64,000 bases of DNA from Neopusillimonas aromaticivorans (GTDB taxonomy: Bacteria > Pseudomonadota > Gammaproteobacteria > Burkholderiales > Burkholderiaceae_B): contig NZ_CP128233.1 of assembly GCF_030344915.1 (NCBI RefSeq), positions 1,860,001 to 1,924,000 on the forward strand, written 5' to 3'. Shown piece by piece: positions 47,202 through 56,278 of this stretch; position 1 is the first letter of the stretch, and each line of letters opens with the position of its first letter. The translations under genes and the position numbers were made by a program. The notes beneath the pieces are model-generated. The model worked only from the letters and a program-made list of their open reading frames with translations, searched no databases and was not told the DNA's origin.

Positions 47202-48102
47202 ATGGCTATGCCAAAAACAACGCTAGAGCAGTGGCGTGCCTTTCAGGCGGTCGTCGAATACGGGGGTACGCGCAAGCGGCACACGCATTGCATCGGAGCC
47301 AGTCGTCCATCAGTTATCTGGTGGCCCGCTTGCAAGAGCAGGTCGGTGTGTCGTTATTGGTTGTCGAGGGGCGCAAGGCGCAACTGACCGATGCAGGCAG
47401 AACCTTGCTGGTTCATGCCGGTGAATTGCTCGCTGACGCACAAAACCTTGAAAAGCTGGCCGCATCGCTGGCGCAGGGTGGGAACCCGAGCTGCGGCTGG
47501 TCGTTGATCAGGCGTTTCCCAAAGAATTGCTGGCCGTAGCGATGCAGCAGTTTCAGCAACAGGCGCCGCAAACGCGGGTTGAGCTGGTTGAGGTTGTCTT
47601 GTCGGGCGCGGAAGAGGCCATCATCGCGCAGCGTGCCGACGTTATGGTGGGGGCTTATGTTCCGACCGGTTATCTGGGTAGCTTGCTGATGGATCTTGAG
47701 TTCGTGGCCGTTGCCCAAAAAGACCATCCGTTGCACGCGCTGGGGCGTAACATTGATGAAGACGACCTGAAACGGCACCGTCACATTGTGGTGCGTGATT
47801 CGGGTACGTTGAATCCACGTGATGAGGGGTGGCTAGGGTCGTCCCAGCGCTGGACTGTCAGCAGTTTGCAGGCGTCCATTGAACTGATTGCGGGTGGGCT
47901 TGGGTTTGCATGGTTGCCCCGACACATGGTTCAACCCTGGCTGGACAGTGGCGTGCTTCTGCCGCTACCTCTGGTTAAAGGGCAGCAGCGCAGGGCATCG
48001 TTGTATCTGGTGCTGGGTGGCGGTCACTCAACGCAAGCCGGGCCAGCAGCTCAGCTGCTGGCCCGGATGCTTGATGATGCGGTAAAGACGTTTGGCTTAT
48101 GA
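47202..48102 (+). CDS. LysR-family transcriptional regulator (two frameshifts)
   Basis: Start 47202 (MAMPKTTLEQWRAFQAVVEYGG). One G is missing near 47263 and one near 47481. The corrected N-terminus has the helix-turn-helix YAQAAHALHRSQSSISYLVARLQ and QLTDAGRTLLVHA; the effector domain (47527-48102) is continuous. About 301 residues. Its divergent neighbour is the pirin gene, a common pairing in which LysR activates pirin. The 3' end overlaps the RNA helicase gene by six bases. Confidence 0.88.
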
Positions 48103-49797
48103 GTAAAACGCCTGGCGACCCGTTGCTGGGCGCTTGGCCGCACCGCCTGCAGGTTTGCCCGAGAATGCCGGGCGGGCACGGGCCGGACGGGCAGCTGTGT
48201 CGGCGCCACCAGCACGTTGTTCGCGCCCCTTGTAACCCTCCTTGCGGCCTTCGAACGCTGGCTTGTCACCGAAGCGGCCTTCGCCTTTGTTGAACGCAGG
48301 CTTGTCACCGAAGCGGCCTTCGCCTTTGCTGAATGCAGGCTTGTCGCCGAAACGGCCTTCACCTTTGCTGAACGCAGGCTTGTCACCGAAGCGGCCTTCG
48401 CCTTTGCTGAACGCAGGCTTGTCACCGAAGCGGCCTTCACCTTTGCTGAACGCAGGCTTGTCACCGAAACGACCTTCAGGCTTGCCATACGAAGGTTTGT
48501 CGCCAAAGCGGCCTTCAGGCTTGCCATACGACGGGCGATCGCCGAAACGGTCGTCGGACTTACCGGCATAACCCGGTTTGCCACCACCAAAACCGCCACG
48601 TGCGCCGTACGGTTTTTTACCGCCGGGCTTGCGATCGGTGTAGGTCGGGCGAACGGTTTTCTTGGGCTCAAGGCCTTCAATCACTTCTGACGGGATAGGC
48701 TGGCCAATGAAGTGTTCAATGCGACGGATCTTGTGACGCTCGGAGTGTGTTGCCAGTGTGAAGGCCAACCCGTTGTTGCCGGCACGACCTGTACGGCCGA
48801 TACGGTGGGTGTAGTCTTCGGGTTGCATGGGCAGGTCGTAATTGATGGCGTGGCTGATACCTTGCACGTCAATACCGCGAGCCGCAACGTCGGTGGCAAC
48901 CAGAATGCGCAATTTGCGTTTTTGCAGCAGGCCCAGTGTGCGGGTACGCTGGCGCTGGTTCATGTCGCCATGCAATGCGGCAGCTGTGAAACCTTGTTCT
49001 GACAGGCGGTCGGCCAGATCGTCGGCACCGCGTTTGGTCGATGTGAAGACAATCGCCTGGTCAAGCGTCGAGTCACGCAGCAGGTGATCAAGCAGGCGCA
49101 TTTTGTGGTTATGGTCGTCTGCATACAGCAGGCTTTGTGTGATGTTACTGTGCTTTTCTTTGTGGCCCGAAACGTCAATGCGCTGCGGTTCACGCATCAT
49201 TTCGCCAGCAAGACGGGCGATGGATCCGTCCAGAGTGGCTGAAAACAGCAGGGTCTGGCGAGCGGCAGGCGTGCTGGCTACAATCGTTTCAATGTCTTCG
49301 ATGAAGCCCATGTCCAGCATACGGTCAGCTTCGTCAAGCACCAGTGTGTGTACGGTCGACAAGTCAACACGGCGTGCCTGCAGGTGGTCGATCAGACGGC
49401 CGGGGGTTGCAACCAGCACGTCAACACGACGCGACAGTGCTTTCAGTTGGGCACCATAAGGCATGCCGCCTACAACAACGGCAGTGCGAAGGTCTTTGAT
49501 GTGCGCGCCATACAGCTTGGTGGCTTCGGCAACCTGCATCGCCAGTTCACGTGTCGGTGTCAAGACCAGCACCTGTACGCCTGAGCCTTTGTTGGCAGGC
49601 ATCTGGGCAATACGATTCAGGGCTGGCAGCATGAACGCTGCTGTTTTGCCACTGCCGGTTTGCGCGGAAACCATCAGGTCGTGGCCAGCCAGGGCCTGAG
49701 GGATGGCGGCAGCCTGAACGGCGGTAGGCGCAGAGAAGCCAGCTTTGCTGACGGCAGACAATAGGGTAGGGGCGAGACCCAGGTTCTCAAAAGACAT
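48097..49797 (-). CDS. DEAD-box RNA helicase, RhlE type, with C-terminal repeat tail
   Basis: ATP-dependent RNA helicase of ~566 residues, intact. Motifs in order: Q motif PTAVQAAAIPQAL, AQTGSGKT, PTRELAMQ, VLDEADRMLD, FSATLDG, then the second RecA domain with ALHGDMNQRQR, VATDVAARGIDV and HRIGRTGR. The C-terminal ~170 residues are a Gly/Arg/Lys-rich tail containing eight tandem 13-residue units, likely an RNA-binding extension. The start at 49797 (MSFENLGLAPTLLSA) is preferred, with AAAGGA just upstream, although the frame is open to 49890. A long non-coding leader precedes it, as in cold-shock helicases. Confidence 0.94.
   Translation of the reverse strand: MSFENLGLAPTLLSAVSKAGFSAPTAVQAAAIPQALAGHDLMVSAQTGSGKTAAFMLPALNRIAQMPANKGSGVQVLVLTPTRELAMQVAEATKLYGAHIKDLRTAVVVGGMPYGAQLKALSRRVDVLVATPGRLIDHLQARRVDLSTVHTLVLDEADRMLDMGFIEDIETIVASTPAARQTLLFSATLDGSIARLAGEMMREPQRIDVSGHKEKHSNITQSLLYADDHNHKMRLLDHLLRDSTLDQAIVFTSTKRGADDLADRLSEQGFTAAALHGDMNQRQRTRTLGLLQKRKLRILVATDVAARGIDVQGISHAINYDLPMQPEDYTHRIGRTGRAGNNGLAFTLATHSERHKIRRIEHFIGQPIPSEVIEGLEPKKTVRPTYTDRKPGGKKPYGARGGFGGGKPGYAGKSDDRFGDRPSYGKPEGRFGDKPSYGKPEGRFGDKPAFSKGEGRFGDKPAFSKGEGRFGDKPAFSKGEGRFGDKPAFSKGEGRFGDKPAFNKGEGRFGDKPAFEGRKEGYKGREQRAGGADTAARPARARPAFSGKPAGGAAKRPATGRQAFYS
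48245..48556 (-). repeat. eight tandem 39-bp repeats in the helicase tail
   Basis: Units coding for GRFGDKPAFSKGE are spaced exactly 39 bases apart (Phe-Gly-Asp codons begin near 48270, 48309, 48349, 48388, 48427, 48466, 48505 and 48544). The inner five are nearly identical at the DNA level; the upstream two read PSYGKPE. The period is a multiple of three, so copy-number change keeps the frame. Confidence 0.9.
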
Positions 49798-50209
49798 GCG
49801 TATTCCTTTGCCGTAATAAACGGCATGCACTGGCCAGGACGATAGAAGGTGTCCGATGGCCGGTTGATTAGAAAGCATCGTGCCGACCAATCAACCTGGA
49901 ATGCAGCAGGTTCAGTGAAGAACCGCAACGGAAAGGCTTGGGGTCAGGGAGCGATGGCGTGCGACATGGGTGCTGAAGATTCAGTCAACTGCTGGCACAC
50001 AGCAACAAGGGCTGTATAAAAATGTCGACGCTTATTAATGCAGTGCCGGAAGTATATCTATGCTCACGGGTTAGGGAAAGTACTAATTTGTAACTGTGCA
50101 ATATGTACGTCACAAAAGCACGTTAAGAAAAAACTGCAGGTCTTGCCGGAATATCGGGGTACTGTGCGGTCAGGCTTGTTTTGCCGGTGTGGGTCCGTGC
50201 GAAGCCTTG
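49798..50209 (-). other. non-coding leader region upstream of the RNA helicase
   Basis: 412 bases without a convincing gene between the helicase start and the ung stop. On the minus strand a TATACT at 50056-50051 could be a -10 box, giving a leader of about 250 bases. Within it GGTTGATT and AATCAACC (49862-49869 with 49889-49896) form an eight-bp hairpin. Small ORFs here look like chance. Confidence 0.45.
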
Positions 50210-50934
50210 CTACGACCAGTCGATAGCTGCGGCGCCATGATTCAGCAACCAGCGGTTGGCGTCAGCAAAATGATTGCACCCCAGAAACGGTATGGGTGGC
50301 CGTCGCGCCGACAGGGGTGAAGGGTGGTTGGCACGCAACACCAGGGTGTTGTCGTTGGTCGGAATCAGGGCTTGTTTTTGCTGTGCATGGTTGCCCCATA
50401 ACATGAACACCTTGGGCTGGGGGCTGCAGGCGATGTGCTCAATCAGTGCATCGGTAACGGTTTCCCAGCCTCGACGGGCATGCGATGCCGGTTGTCCGCT
50501 TTCCACTGTCAACACGGTGTTCAACAGCAAAACGCCCTGTCTTGCCCAGCGCTCCAGGTTGTTGGACTGTACGGTGAGTTGATCGGGAAATTCGCGAGCG
50601 ATCTCGCTGAATATATTGCGCAGGCTGGGTGGGCAGGGGCAATGGTCTGGAACGCTGAACGCCAAGCCATGTGCCTGGCCAGGGCCGTGGTAGGGGTCTT
50701 GTCCCAGAATAATGACGCGCACGGCTTCAGGGGCAGGTCGGACAACGCCCTGAACGGGTGGGCCGGGAAAATAACGGCTCCTTCATCCAGTCGCTGTGTC
50801 AGATACAGGTCGAGTTCTTGAAGGGCCGTTTGTACGTCGCTGCGCTGCAAGGCAGTTTGCCAGTGCCCTGGCAGGTTCACTGCGTCGCTCAGCAGGTTGC
50901 CCCGGAATGCGTTGTCAGGCAAAGTGGTCGTCAT
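50210..50934 (-). CDS. ung: uracil-DNA glycosylase, family 1 (one frameshift)
   Basis: Removes uracil from DNA in base-excision repair. Start 50934 (MTTTLPDNAFRGNLLSDAVN). One base is missing near 50735; restored, [34 protein letters not shown] follows, where GQDPYHG holds the catalytic Asp. LLLNTVLTVESGQPASHA and the C-terminal NHPSPLSARR, with the catalytic His, are intact. About 241 residues. It begins seven bases after the HIT gene stop and so is the distal gene of the trp operon here. Confidence 0.93.
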
Positions 50935-50941
50935 GGCAAGG

Positions 50942-51418
50942 TCAGGGTGCCGGTGCCCGAGGTGTTTCTGGTAGTGTTGCCAGGGCCTCGCGAAGGGCAG
51001 CGTGGTAACCCGGCAGCGCCAGTTCAGTTTGGCTGCGCTGCTGTGCCCAGGCGTCGGCCTGCCGGGGCGACGGGTCGCGTCTGGACGCCCAGATCGCATC
51101 CGGAAAGCGGGTGTCATTGGTCCAGCGAGGTATGACATGCCAGTGCAGGTGCGGCACTATATTGCCAAACTGGGCCAGATTGACCTTGGTCGGTGCTAGG
51201 TGTTGGCGCATGACCGACTCAACCGCCCACACCGCCGTCATAACGTAGTGGCGCTGTGGCTCGGTAAGGTCAGTCATTTCACGCACATGGTCATGCCAGA
51301 TCACCCGGGTCAGCCCCGGAAACTCGGGCTCGTTGGCATCAATGACTCGCAATTGCGAGTTGCTCCAGAGTTCTGCCTGAACATCGCGGGTACACAACGG
51401 GCAATCTGCACTACGCAT
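50942..51418 (-). CDS. HIT family protein
   Basis: Nucleotide hydrolase/transferase of the histidine triad superfamily. Intact, 158 residues. The triad is H90-L-H92-W-H94 in IVPHLHWHVIPRW, and CPLC near the N-terminus resembles the zinc-binding start of some HIT proteins. The start codon overlaps the trpC stop by one base. It is the usual companion of ung and trpC in this arrangement; its substrate is unknown. Confidence 0.88.
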   Translation of the reverse strand: MRSADCPLCTRDVQAELWSNSQLRVIDANEPEFPGLTRVIWHDHVREMTDLTEPQRHYVMTAVWAVESVMRQHLAPTKVNLAQFGNIVPHLHWHVIPRWTNDTRFPDAIWASRRDPSPRQADAWAQQRSQTELALPGYHAALREALATLPETPRAPAP

Positions 51419-52206
51419 CAGAAAAACAGCTCTTTCAAGGCAAGACCCGGGTCTTCGGCACGCATGAACCGTTCGCCCACCAGGAAGGCGTTGACGTTGT
51501 GCGAGCGCATCAGGTCGACGTCTTCTTTGGCAAGAATGGCGCTTTCGGTAACCACCAGTTTATCGTTTGGAATCAGGGGCAGCATATCGATGGTGTTTTG
51601 CAAGGACACTTCGAAGGTGCGCAGGTTGCGGTTGTTTATCCCCAGCAGGCGTGTTTTCATTTGCAGGGCAACGTCCAGTTCGTCGCGGTCATGTACTTCG
51701 ACCAGAACGTCCATCCCCAACTCCATGGCCAGTGCTTCCATTTCGTGCAGCTGGTTCGGGCTGAGCGCCGCAACAATCAACAGAATGCAGTCGGCCCCTA
51801 TGGCCCGGGCATGGGCGATCTGGTAGGGGTCGATCATGAAATCCTTGCGCAGAACCGGCAGGGCGCAGGCGGCACGCGCCTGGCGCAGGTAATCGTATGA
51901 ACCCTGGAAAAACTGCACATCGGTTAGTACCGACAGGCAGGCCGCGCCATGTGCGGCATACGATGCGGCGATCTCGGCCGGGTTGAAGTTTTCGCGGATC
52001 ACGCCTTTGGACGGTGATGCTTTCTTGATTTCGGCAATGACGGCCGGCTTGCCTTGCTGAATCTTGTCTTCGATAGCCTTCATGAAGCCACGCAAGTCCG
52101 TGCGGCTTTGCGCCTCACGCAAGACCTCGGCCTCGCTGCGCATCTGGCGGGCAGTGGAAACTTCGGCTTTTTTGGTATCGAGTATTTTTTGAAGAATGTC
52201 ACTCAT
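51418..52206 (-). CDS. trpC: indole-3-glycerol phosphate synthase
   Basis: Closes the indole ring in tryptophan synthesis. Intact, 262 residues, TIM barrel. It begins MSDILQKILDTKKAEVSTARQ, and shows VIAEIKKASPSKGVIRENFNP, LRKDFMIDPYQI and GINNRNLRTFEV, which supply the catalytic Lys/Glu/Asn residues. The start overlaps the trpD stop by four bases. The phosphoribosylanthranilate isomerase domain (TrpF), fused to it in enteric bacteria, is absent. Confidence 0.96.
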   Translation of the reverse strand: MSDILQKILDTKKAEVSTARQMRSEAEVLREAQSRTDLRGFMKAIEDKIQQGKPAVIAEIKKASPSKGVIRENFNPAEIAASYAAHGAACLSVLTDVQFFQGSYDYLRQARAACALPVLRKDFMIDPYQIAHARAIGADCILLIVAALSPNQLHEMEALAMELGMDVLVEVHDRDELDVALQMKTRLLGINNRNLRTFEVSLQNTIDMLPLIPNDKLVVTESAILAKEDVDLMRSHNVNAFLVGERFMRAEDPGLALKELFF

Positions 52207-53235
52207 GACTGGAATTTCCGTGTGTATGCGCTGAATGTGTTGAGTTTTTCAAGGGCAGCGCCGTTGGCAATAAGTTCAAAGGCCGTGCGCACAGCGTCTT
52301 GCAGGGTGCTGGCACGGTTACCGGCATAAATAGCCAGACCGGCATTGAAGCCAACAATATCACGAGCGGCACCTTCAATATTGCTGAGAGCCTCTTTGAT
52401 CATGGCGGCCGACTCGTCGCGGTTGTTGACCTTGATCGAGCGATTGGAGGTCATGGTGATGCCGAAGTCTTCTGGGTGGATTTCATATTCATTGACCTCG
52501 CCGTCCTTGAGCTCGCCAATCAATGTGGGGGCGCCCAACGACGCTTCATCCATGCCGTCTTTGCCGTGGATGACCAGTACATGTTTTGAGCCCAGGCGCT
52601 GAAGTACGCGGACCTGGATACCAACCAGATCGGGGTGGAAGACGCCCATTAACTGGTTGCCGGCGCCGGCAGGATTGGTCAATGGGCCCAGGATATTGAA
52701 AATGGTCTTGACACCCAGCTCTTTGCGAATGGACGCGACATTTTTCATGGCGCCGTGATGGGCGGGAGCAAACATAAAACCAATATTGGTCTCGGCGATG
52801 CACTCTGCAATTTGCCCGGGTGTCAGGGCAATGTTGATGCCCAAAGCCTCGGCCACATCAGCGCTGCCTGACGACGACGATGCGCTGCGGTTGCCGTGCT
52901 TGGCCACCTTGACACCAGCAGCTGCCGCTACAAACATTGCCGCCGTTGAGATATTGAAGGTATGGCTGCCGTCTCCACCGGTGCCCGCCATGTCAAGCAG
53001 GTCATCCGGGTAGGGGTCTCAACTTTCAGGGCGAATTCGCGCATCACCTGGGCTGCTGCCGTGATTTCACCGATGGTTTCTTTTTGACGCGCAGCCCCAT
53101 GATCAGTGCTGTTGCAATTTGGGGCGACATTTCGCCGCGCATCAGCATACGCATCAGGTGCAGCATTTCGTCGTGGAAAATTTCGCGGTGTTCGATGCAG
53201 CGGGTCAGCGCATCCTGGATGGAGATGTTTTTCAT
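52203..53235 (-). CDS. trpD: anthranilate phosphoribosyltransferase (two frameshifts)
   Basis: Transfers phosphoribose to anthranilate. Start 53235 (MKNISIQDALTRCIEHREIFH). An A/G-run base is missing near 53083, so LIMGLRVKKETIGEITAAAQV continues, and a C near 53015, after which YPDDLLDMAGTGGDGSHTFNIST gives the PRPP-binding GTGGDG. The remaining 262 residues are intact (KHGNRSASSSSGSADVAEALG and onward). About 345 residues. No amidotransferase domain is fused. It lies 15 bases after trpG and overlaps trpC. Confidence 0.94.
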
Positions 53236-53250
53236 TGGATATCCTGTTTT

Positions 53251-53813
53251 TTACATTGTAAGAAATTGACGAAGCAAGGCGTGACCTTGTTCGCTGAGAA
53301 TGGATTCGGGGTGAAACTGTACGCCCTCAATGGGCAGGGTTTTATGACGAACGGCCATGATTTCGCCATCGGGGGTACGAGCACTTACCTCAAGGCAGTC
53401 GGGCAGGCTGTCGTTTTCGATGGCCAACGAGTGGTAGCGAGTGACCGTAAATTCCGCGGGTAGACCCTGGAAGACGCCTTTGCCATCATGAGTGATGGTT
53501 GAGGTTTTGCCATGCATCAGGGTTTTGGCCCTGACGATGTTGCCGCCAAAGGCCGCACCGATGGCCTGATGCCCCAGGCAAACGCCCAGAATTGGCTTGC
53601 GCCCGGCGAAGTGCTGGATCAGCGGGATTGAAATGCCGGCCTCAGCGGGCGAGCAGGGCCCTGGGAAATGCAGATCCGGTCGGGGTTGAGGGCCTCAATG
53701 GCGTCGATCGTGGTTTGGTCATTGCGCAGCACAACGACCTCTTCGCCCAGTTCACCGAAATAATGCACCAGGTTATAAGTAAATGAATCGTAGTTATCGA
53801 GCATCAGCAGCAT
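53251..53813 (-). CDS. trpG: anthranilate synthase glutamine amidotransferase component (one frameshift)
   Basis: Supplies ammonia from glutamine to TrpE. Start 53813 (MLLMLDNYDSFTYNLVHYFGELG). One base is missing near 53660; restored, ISQGPCSPAEAGISIPLIQHF is followed by the nucleophile elbow GVCLGHQAIGAAFGG. The catalytic His-x-Glu is in GVQFHPESILSEQG. About 188 residues. The same subunit may also serve aminodeoxychorismate synthase (PabA role), as in several bacteria. It lies 23 bases after trpE. Confidence 0.95.
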
Positions 53814-53836
53814 GGTTGTCTCCGGGCGTTTTTGGG

Positions 53837-55357
53837 TCAGACAGGTTCGTCAAGGCCGAACTGGACTTTTTCTGCCGCGCGAATCACGGCACGGGCTTTG
53901 GCTTCGGTTTCCTGCCATTCTTTTTCAGGGTCCGAGTCGGCCACAATGCCGGCTGCAGCCTGAACGTAAAGCATCCCGTCTTTGATGACACCGGTGCGGA
54001 TGGCAATAGCTACATCCATTTCACCGCTGTAGCTGATGTAGCCGGCGGCTCCGCCGTAAATGCCCCGGCGTACGGGCTCCAGTTCGTCAATGATTTCCAT
54101 GGCCCTGACTTTGGGTGCGCCGGTCAGGGTTCCGGCCGGGAAGGCTGCGCGCAACACGTCCATGTTGCTCAGCCCGGGCTTCAGGGTGCCGCTGACATTC
54201 GATACCAGGTGCTGAACATGCGAATAGCGTTCGATAGCCATGGTTTCGGTGACCTTGACGCTGCCGGTTTCGGCGATGCGCCCCACATCGTTGCGCGCCA
54301 GGTCAATCAGCATGACATGTTCGGCCCGCTCTTTCGGGTCGGCTTGCAGTTCTTCTGCCAGTTGGCGGTCTTCCTGCGGGGTTGCGCCCCGGCGTCGGGT
54401 TCCGGCAAGGGGGCGAATCGTTACAACAGGTGTGGTCTTGCCTTGGTCCTCAACACTTTCCTGGCGAACCAGAATCTCGGGCGACGATCCGACGACGTGG
54501 AAACTGTCAAAGTCCCAGTAGTACATGTAGGGTGAGGGGTTCAGCGAACGCAAGGCACGGTACAGCGACAAGGGCGAGTCACGGAACGGTTTGGAAATGA
54601 CCTGGCCAATCTGGACTTGCATGACATCACCGGCGGCAATGTAGTCTTTGGCCCGCGCCACTGCGCTCAGGTAGTCTTCTTTTGCAAAACTTCGATGGCA
54701 GTCAGTTTGCAGGCTGGCGTAGGCGTACGGGATAGTCACCGGTGTACGCAGTTTTTCACGCAGCGTTTTCAGGCGGCGCTGTGCCTGAACATAGCTTTCG
54801 GGTTGGGTCGTGTCGGCATAAACCAGCAGATAGGTTTTGCCCGCCAAGTTGTCGACAATCACCAGTTCATCGATATGCAGCAGCATCAGGTCGGGCGTGC
54901 CTTTGCCCTGGCCTTCCGGGAAGGGTTTAACGGCAGGCCCCAGCTTTGATTCGATATGCCGTACCGTGTCATAGCCGAAGTAACCGGCCAGCCCACCGGC
55001 AAAGCGCGGCATGCCGGGTCGCAGGGCAACCTTGAAGCGGGCCTGGTACTGCTCAATGAAGTCCAGCGGGTCGCCCTCGATGGTTTCGACCACTTTGCCG
55101 TATTGCAGCACTTCGGTGGTGCGGCCTGTTGAGCGGATGACTGTTTTGGCCGGAAGACCAATGAATGAATAGCGACCGAAACGTTCGCCACCCACGACCG
55201 ATTCAAGCAGGCAGCTGTTGCGACCGCCGTCCGGGCCGTTATAGGCAAGCTTCAGGTAAATGCCAAGGGGTGTGTCGAGGTCGGCATAGGTTTCCGCGAT
55301 CAGCGGAATCCGGTTGTAGCCTTGAGCGGCCAGTGCGTTGAATTCGATTTCGGTCAT
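53837..55357 (-). CDS. trpE: anthranilate synthase component I
   Basis: Makes anthranilate from chorismate with ammonia. Intact, 506 residues. The feedback site LLES-like segment NSCLLESVVGGERFGRYSF is near residue 50. The catalytic C-terminal half carries SPEILVRQE, PLAGTRRRG, EERAEHVMLIDLARND-like KERAEHVMLIDLARNDVGRIA and FPAGTLTGAPKVRAMEII. Start 55357. It is the first structural gene after the trpL leader and attenuator. Confidence 0.96.
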   Translation of the reverse strand: MTEIEFNALAAQGYNRIPLIAETYADLDTPLGIYLKLAYNGPDGGRNSCLLESVVGGERFGRYSFIGLPAKTVIRSTGRTTEVLQYGKVVETIEGDPLDFIEQYQARFKVALRPGMPRFAGGLAGYFGYDTVRHIESKLGPAVKPFPEGQGKGTPDLMLLHIDELVIVDNLAGKTYLLVYADTTQPESYVQAQRRLKTLREKLRTPVTIPYAYASLQTDCHRSFAKEDYLSAVARAKDYIAAGDVMQVQIGQVISKPFRDSPLSLYRALRSLNPSPYMYYWDFDSFHVVGSSPEILVRQESVEDQGKTTPVVTIRPLAGTRRRGATPQEDRQLAEELQADPKERAEHVMLIDLARNDVGRIAETGSVKVTETMAIERYSHVQHLVSNVSGTLKPGLSNMDVLRAAFPAGTLTGAPKVRAMEIIDELEPVRRGIYGGAAGYISYSGEMDVAIAIRTGVIKDGMLYVQAAAGIVADSDPEKEWQETEAKARAVIRAAEKVQFGLDEPV

Positions 55358-55396
55358 GAGAGTCTCGGTGGTGGGTTAAACACGCGCCGGACCCAA

Positions 55397-55429
55397 CAAA
55401 AAGCCCGGCTACGCAGAGCGTTCCGGGCT
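55397..55429 (-). terminator. trp attenuator terminator
   Basis: On the minus strand AGCCCGG (55429-55423) pairs with CCGGGCT (55408-55402), followed by TTTTT and then G at 55397. CCCGGAAC (55427-55420) can instead pair with GTTCCGGG (55501-55494) at the end of the leader peptide gene, an 8-bp antiterminator. It lies 40 bases before trpE. Confidence 0.88.
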
Positions 55430-55490
55430 GGATACTTTGGCTGGTGGTGCAAAGGCAAACGACACTTTGGCACCAGGAGACGATAGACCG

Positions 55491-55562
55491 CTACCCGGAA
55501 CACGAACGCCACCAGCGCCAATAGGCGCCGTGTGACATGTTGCGGATAACGGTTGAGTTCAT
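55491..55562 (-). CDS. trpL: trp leader peptide
   Basis: A 23-residue ORF on the minus strand: MNSTVIRNMSHGAYWRWWRS, then CSG and a TAG stop at 55491. It contains three tryptophan codons in four positions (WRWW), just where a stalled ribosome would cover the leader. The 3' end of the ORF, including the stop region, is one arm of the antiterminator stem. Ribosome stalling at these codons under tryptophan shortage would free that arm to pair with segment 3 and let transcription reach trpE. I infer this from the sequence by analogy with trp attenuation in enteric bacteria. No strong ribosome-binding site is obvious. Confidence 0.85.
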   Translation of the reverse strand: MNSTVIRNMSHGAYWRWWRSCSG

Positions 55563-55591
55563 TGTTTGGTTCTTGCCTGCAGGCGCACGGC

Positions 55592-56278
55592 TTAAAGTGC
55601 GCCAATTTGTATTTTCGGGCGGGTTACCCATAGGGCAGCCGCACAGACCGTTTCAACTATACCATCGACTTTCAGGTTTTGCACGTCCTGCCCTTCGTTA
55701 TACCCGTAGGGTACAGCCAGCATGGTGATGCCCGCGGCTTCGGCGGCAATGGCGTCGTTGGCCGAGTCCCCCACCATGACAACCTGACCGGGTTCAACCT
55801 GCAGCAGATCGCAGGCATGGAGCAGTGGCATCGGGTGGGGTTTTTTCAGTGCAGGTATCCCCGCACACAATATGTTCAAAAAATTGACCAGGCCACAGGC
55901 CGTCAGCAGCGGACGGGTGAACTCGGACGGTTTGTTGGTAACTATGGCCATCGGGATACCCGCCTCGCGCAGATGGGTCAGACCTTCAAGCACACCGGCA
56001 TAAACCGCCGATTTTGCCCCGTTCACCATGCTGTAGTGGCGCTTGAATATCGCAAGCCCTTGGGCAATGTGTTGATCGTCAGGTTCTTGATCGACATGAA
56101 CCGACAAGGCGCGTTTGACCAAGGTTTCTGCGCCCTTTCCGACATAGGTGGCAATGACATCCAGCGGCAGCTGGGGCAGGCCCATTTCAACCCGCATGGC
56201 ATTGGTGGCGTCGGCCAGGTCCGGAATGGAATTGATCAGGGTTCCGTCCAGGTCCATCAAGACTGCGGTGTAGGTCAT
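55592..56278 (-). CDS. gph: phosphoglycolate phosphatase
   Basis: HAD-superfamily phosphatase that removes 2-phosphoglycolate, e.g. from DNA repair. Intact, 228 residues. Motif I is VLMDLDGTLINS, motif II IVTNKPSEFT, the Lys of motif III is in PALKKPHP, and motif IV GDSANDAIAA. Start 56278 overlaps the rpe stop by four bases. The rpe-gph-trp order is widespread among proteobacteria. It ends 30 bases before the trpL start, so the trp promoter must lie inside or just after gph. Confidence 0.94.
   Translation of the reverse strand: MTYTAVLMDLDGTLINSIPDLADATNAMRVEMGLPQLPLDVIATYVGKGAETLVKRALSVHVDQEPDDQHIAQGLAIFKRHYSMVNGAKSAVYAGVLEGLTHLREAGIPMAIVTNKPSEFTRPLLTACGLVNFLNILCAGIPALKKPHPMPLLHACDLLQVEPGQVVMVGDSANDAIAAEAAGITMLAVPYGYNEGQDVQNLKVDGIVETVCAAALWVTRPKIQIGAL

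Noticed and set aside
48245..48556. Regular repeats that might be a CRISPR array
   Set aside because: Units are contiguous 39-bp coding repeats in frame with the helicase, with no unique spacers and no cas genes nearby.
50038..50226. A 62-codon plus-strand ORF with several cysteines upstream of ung's stop
   Set aside because: It has no ribosome-binding site, overlaps ung antisense and matches no family; it looks like chance in the non-coding gap.
53783..54535. A 250-codon open frame on the plus strand opposite trpE and trpG
   Set aside because: Shadow of trpE. The minus-strand protein is intact, conserved anthranilate synthase; the plus-strand product resembles nothing and has biased composition.
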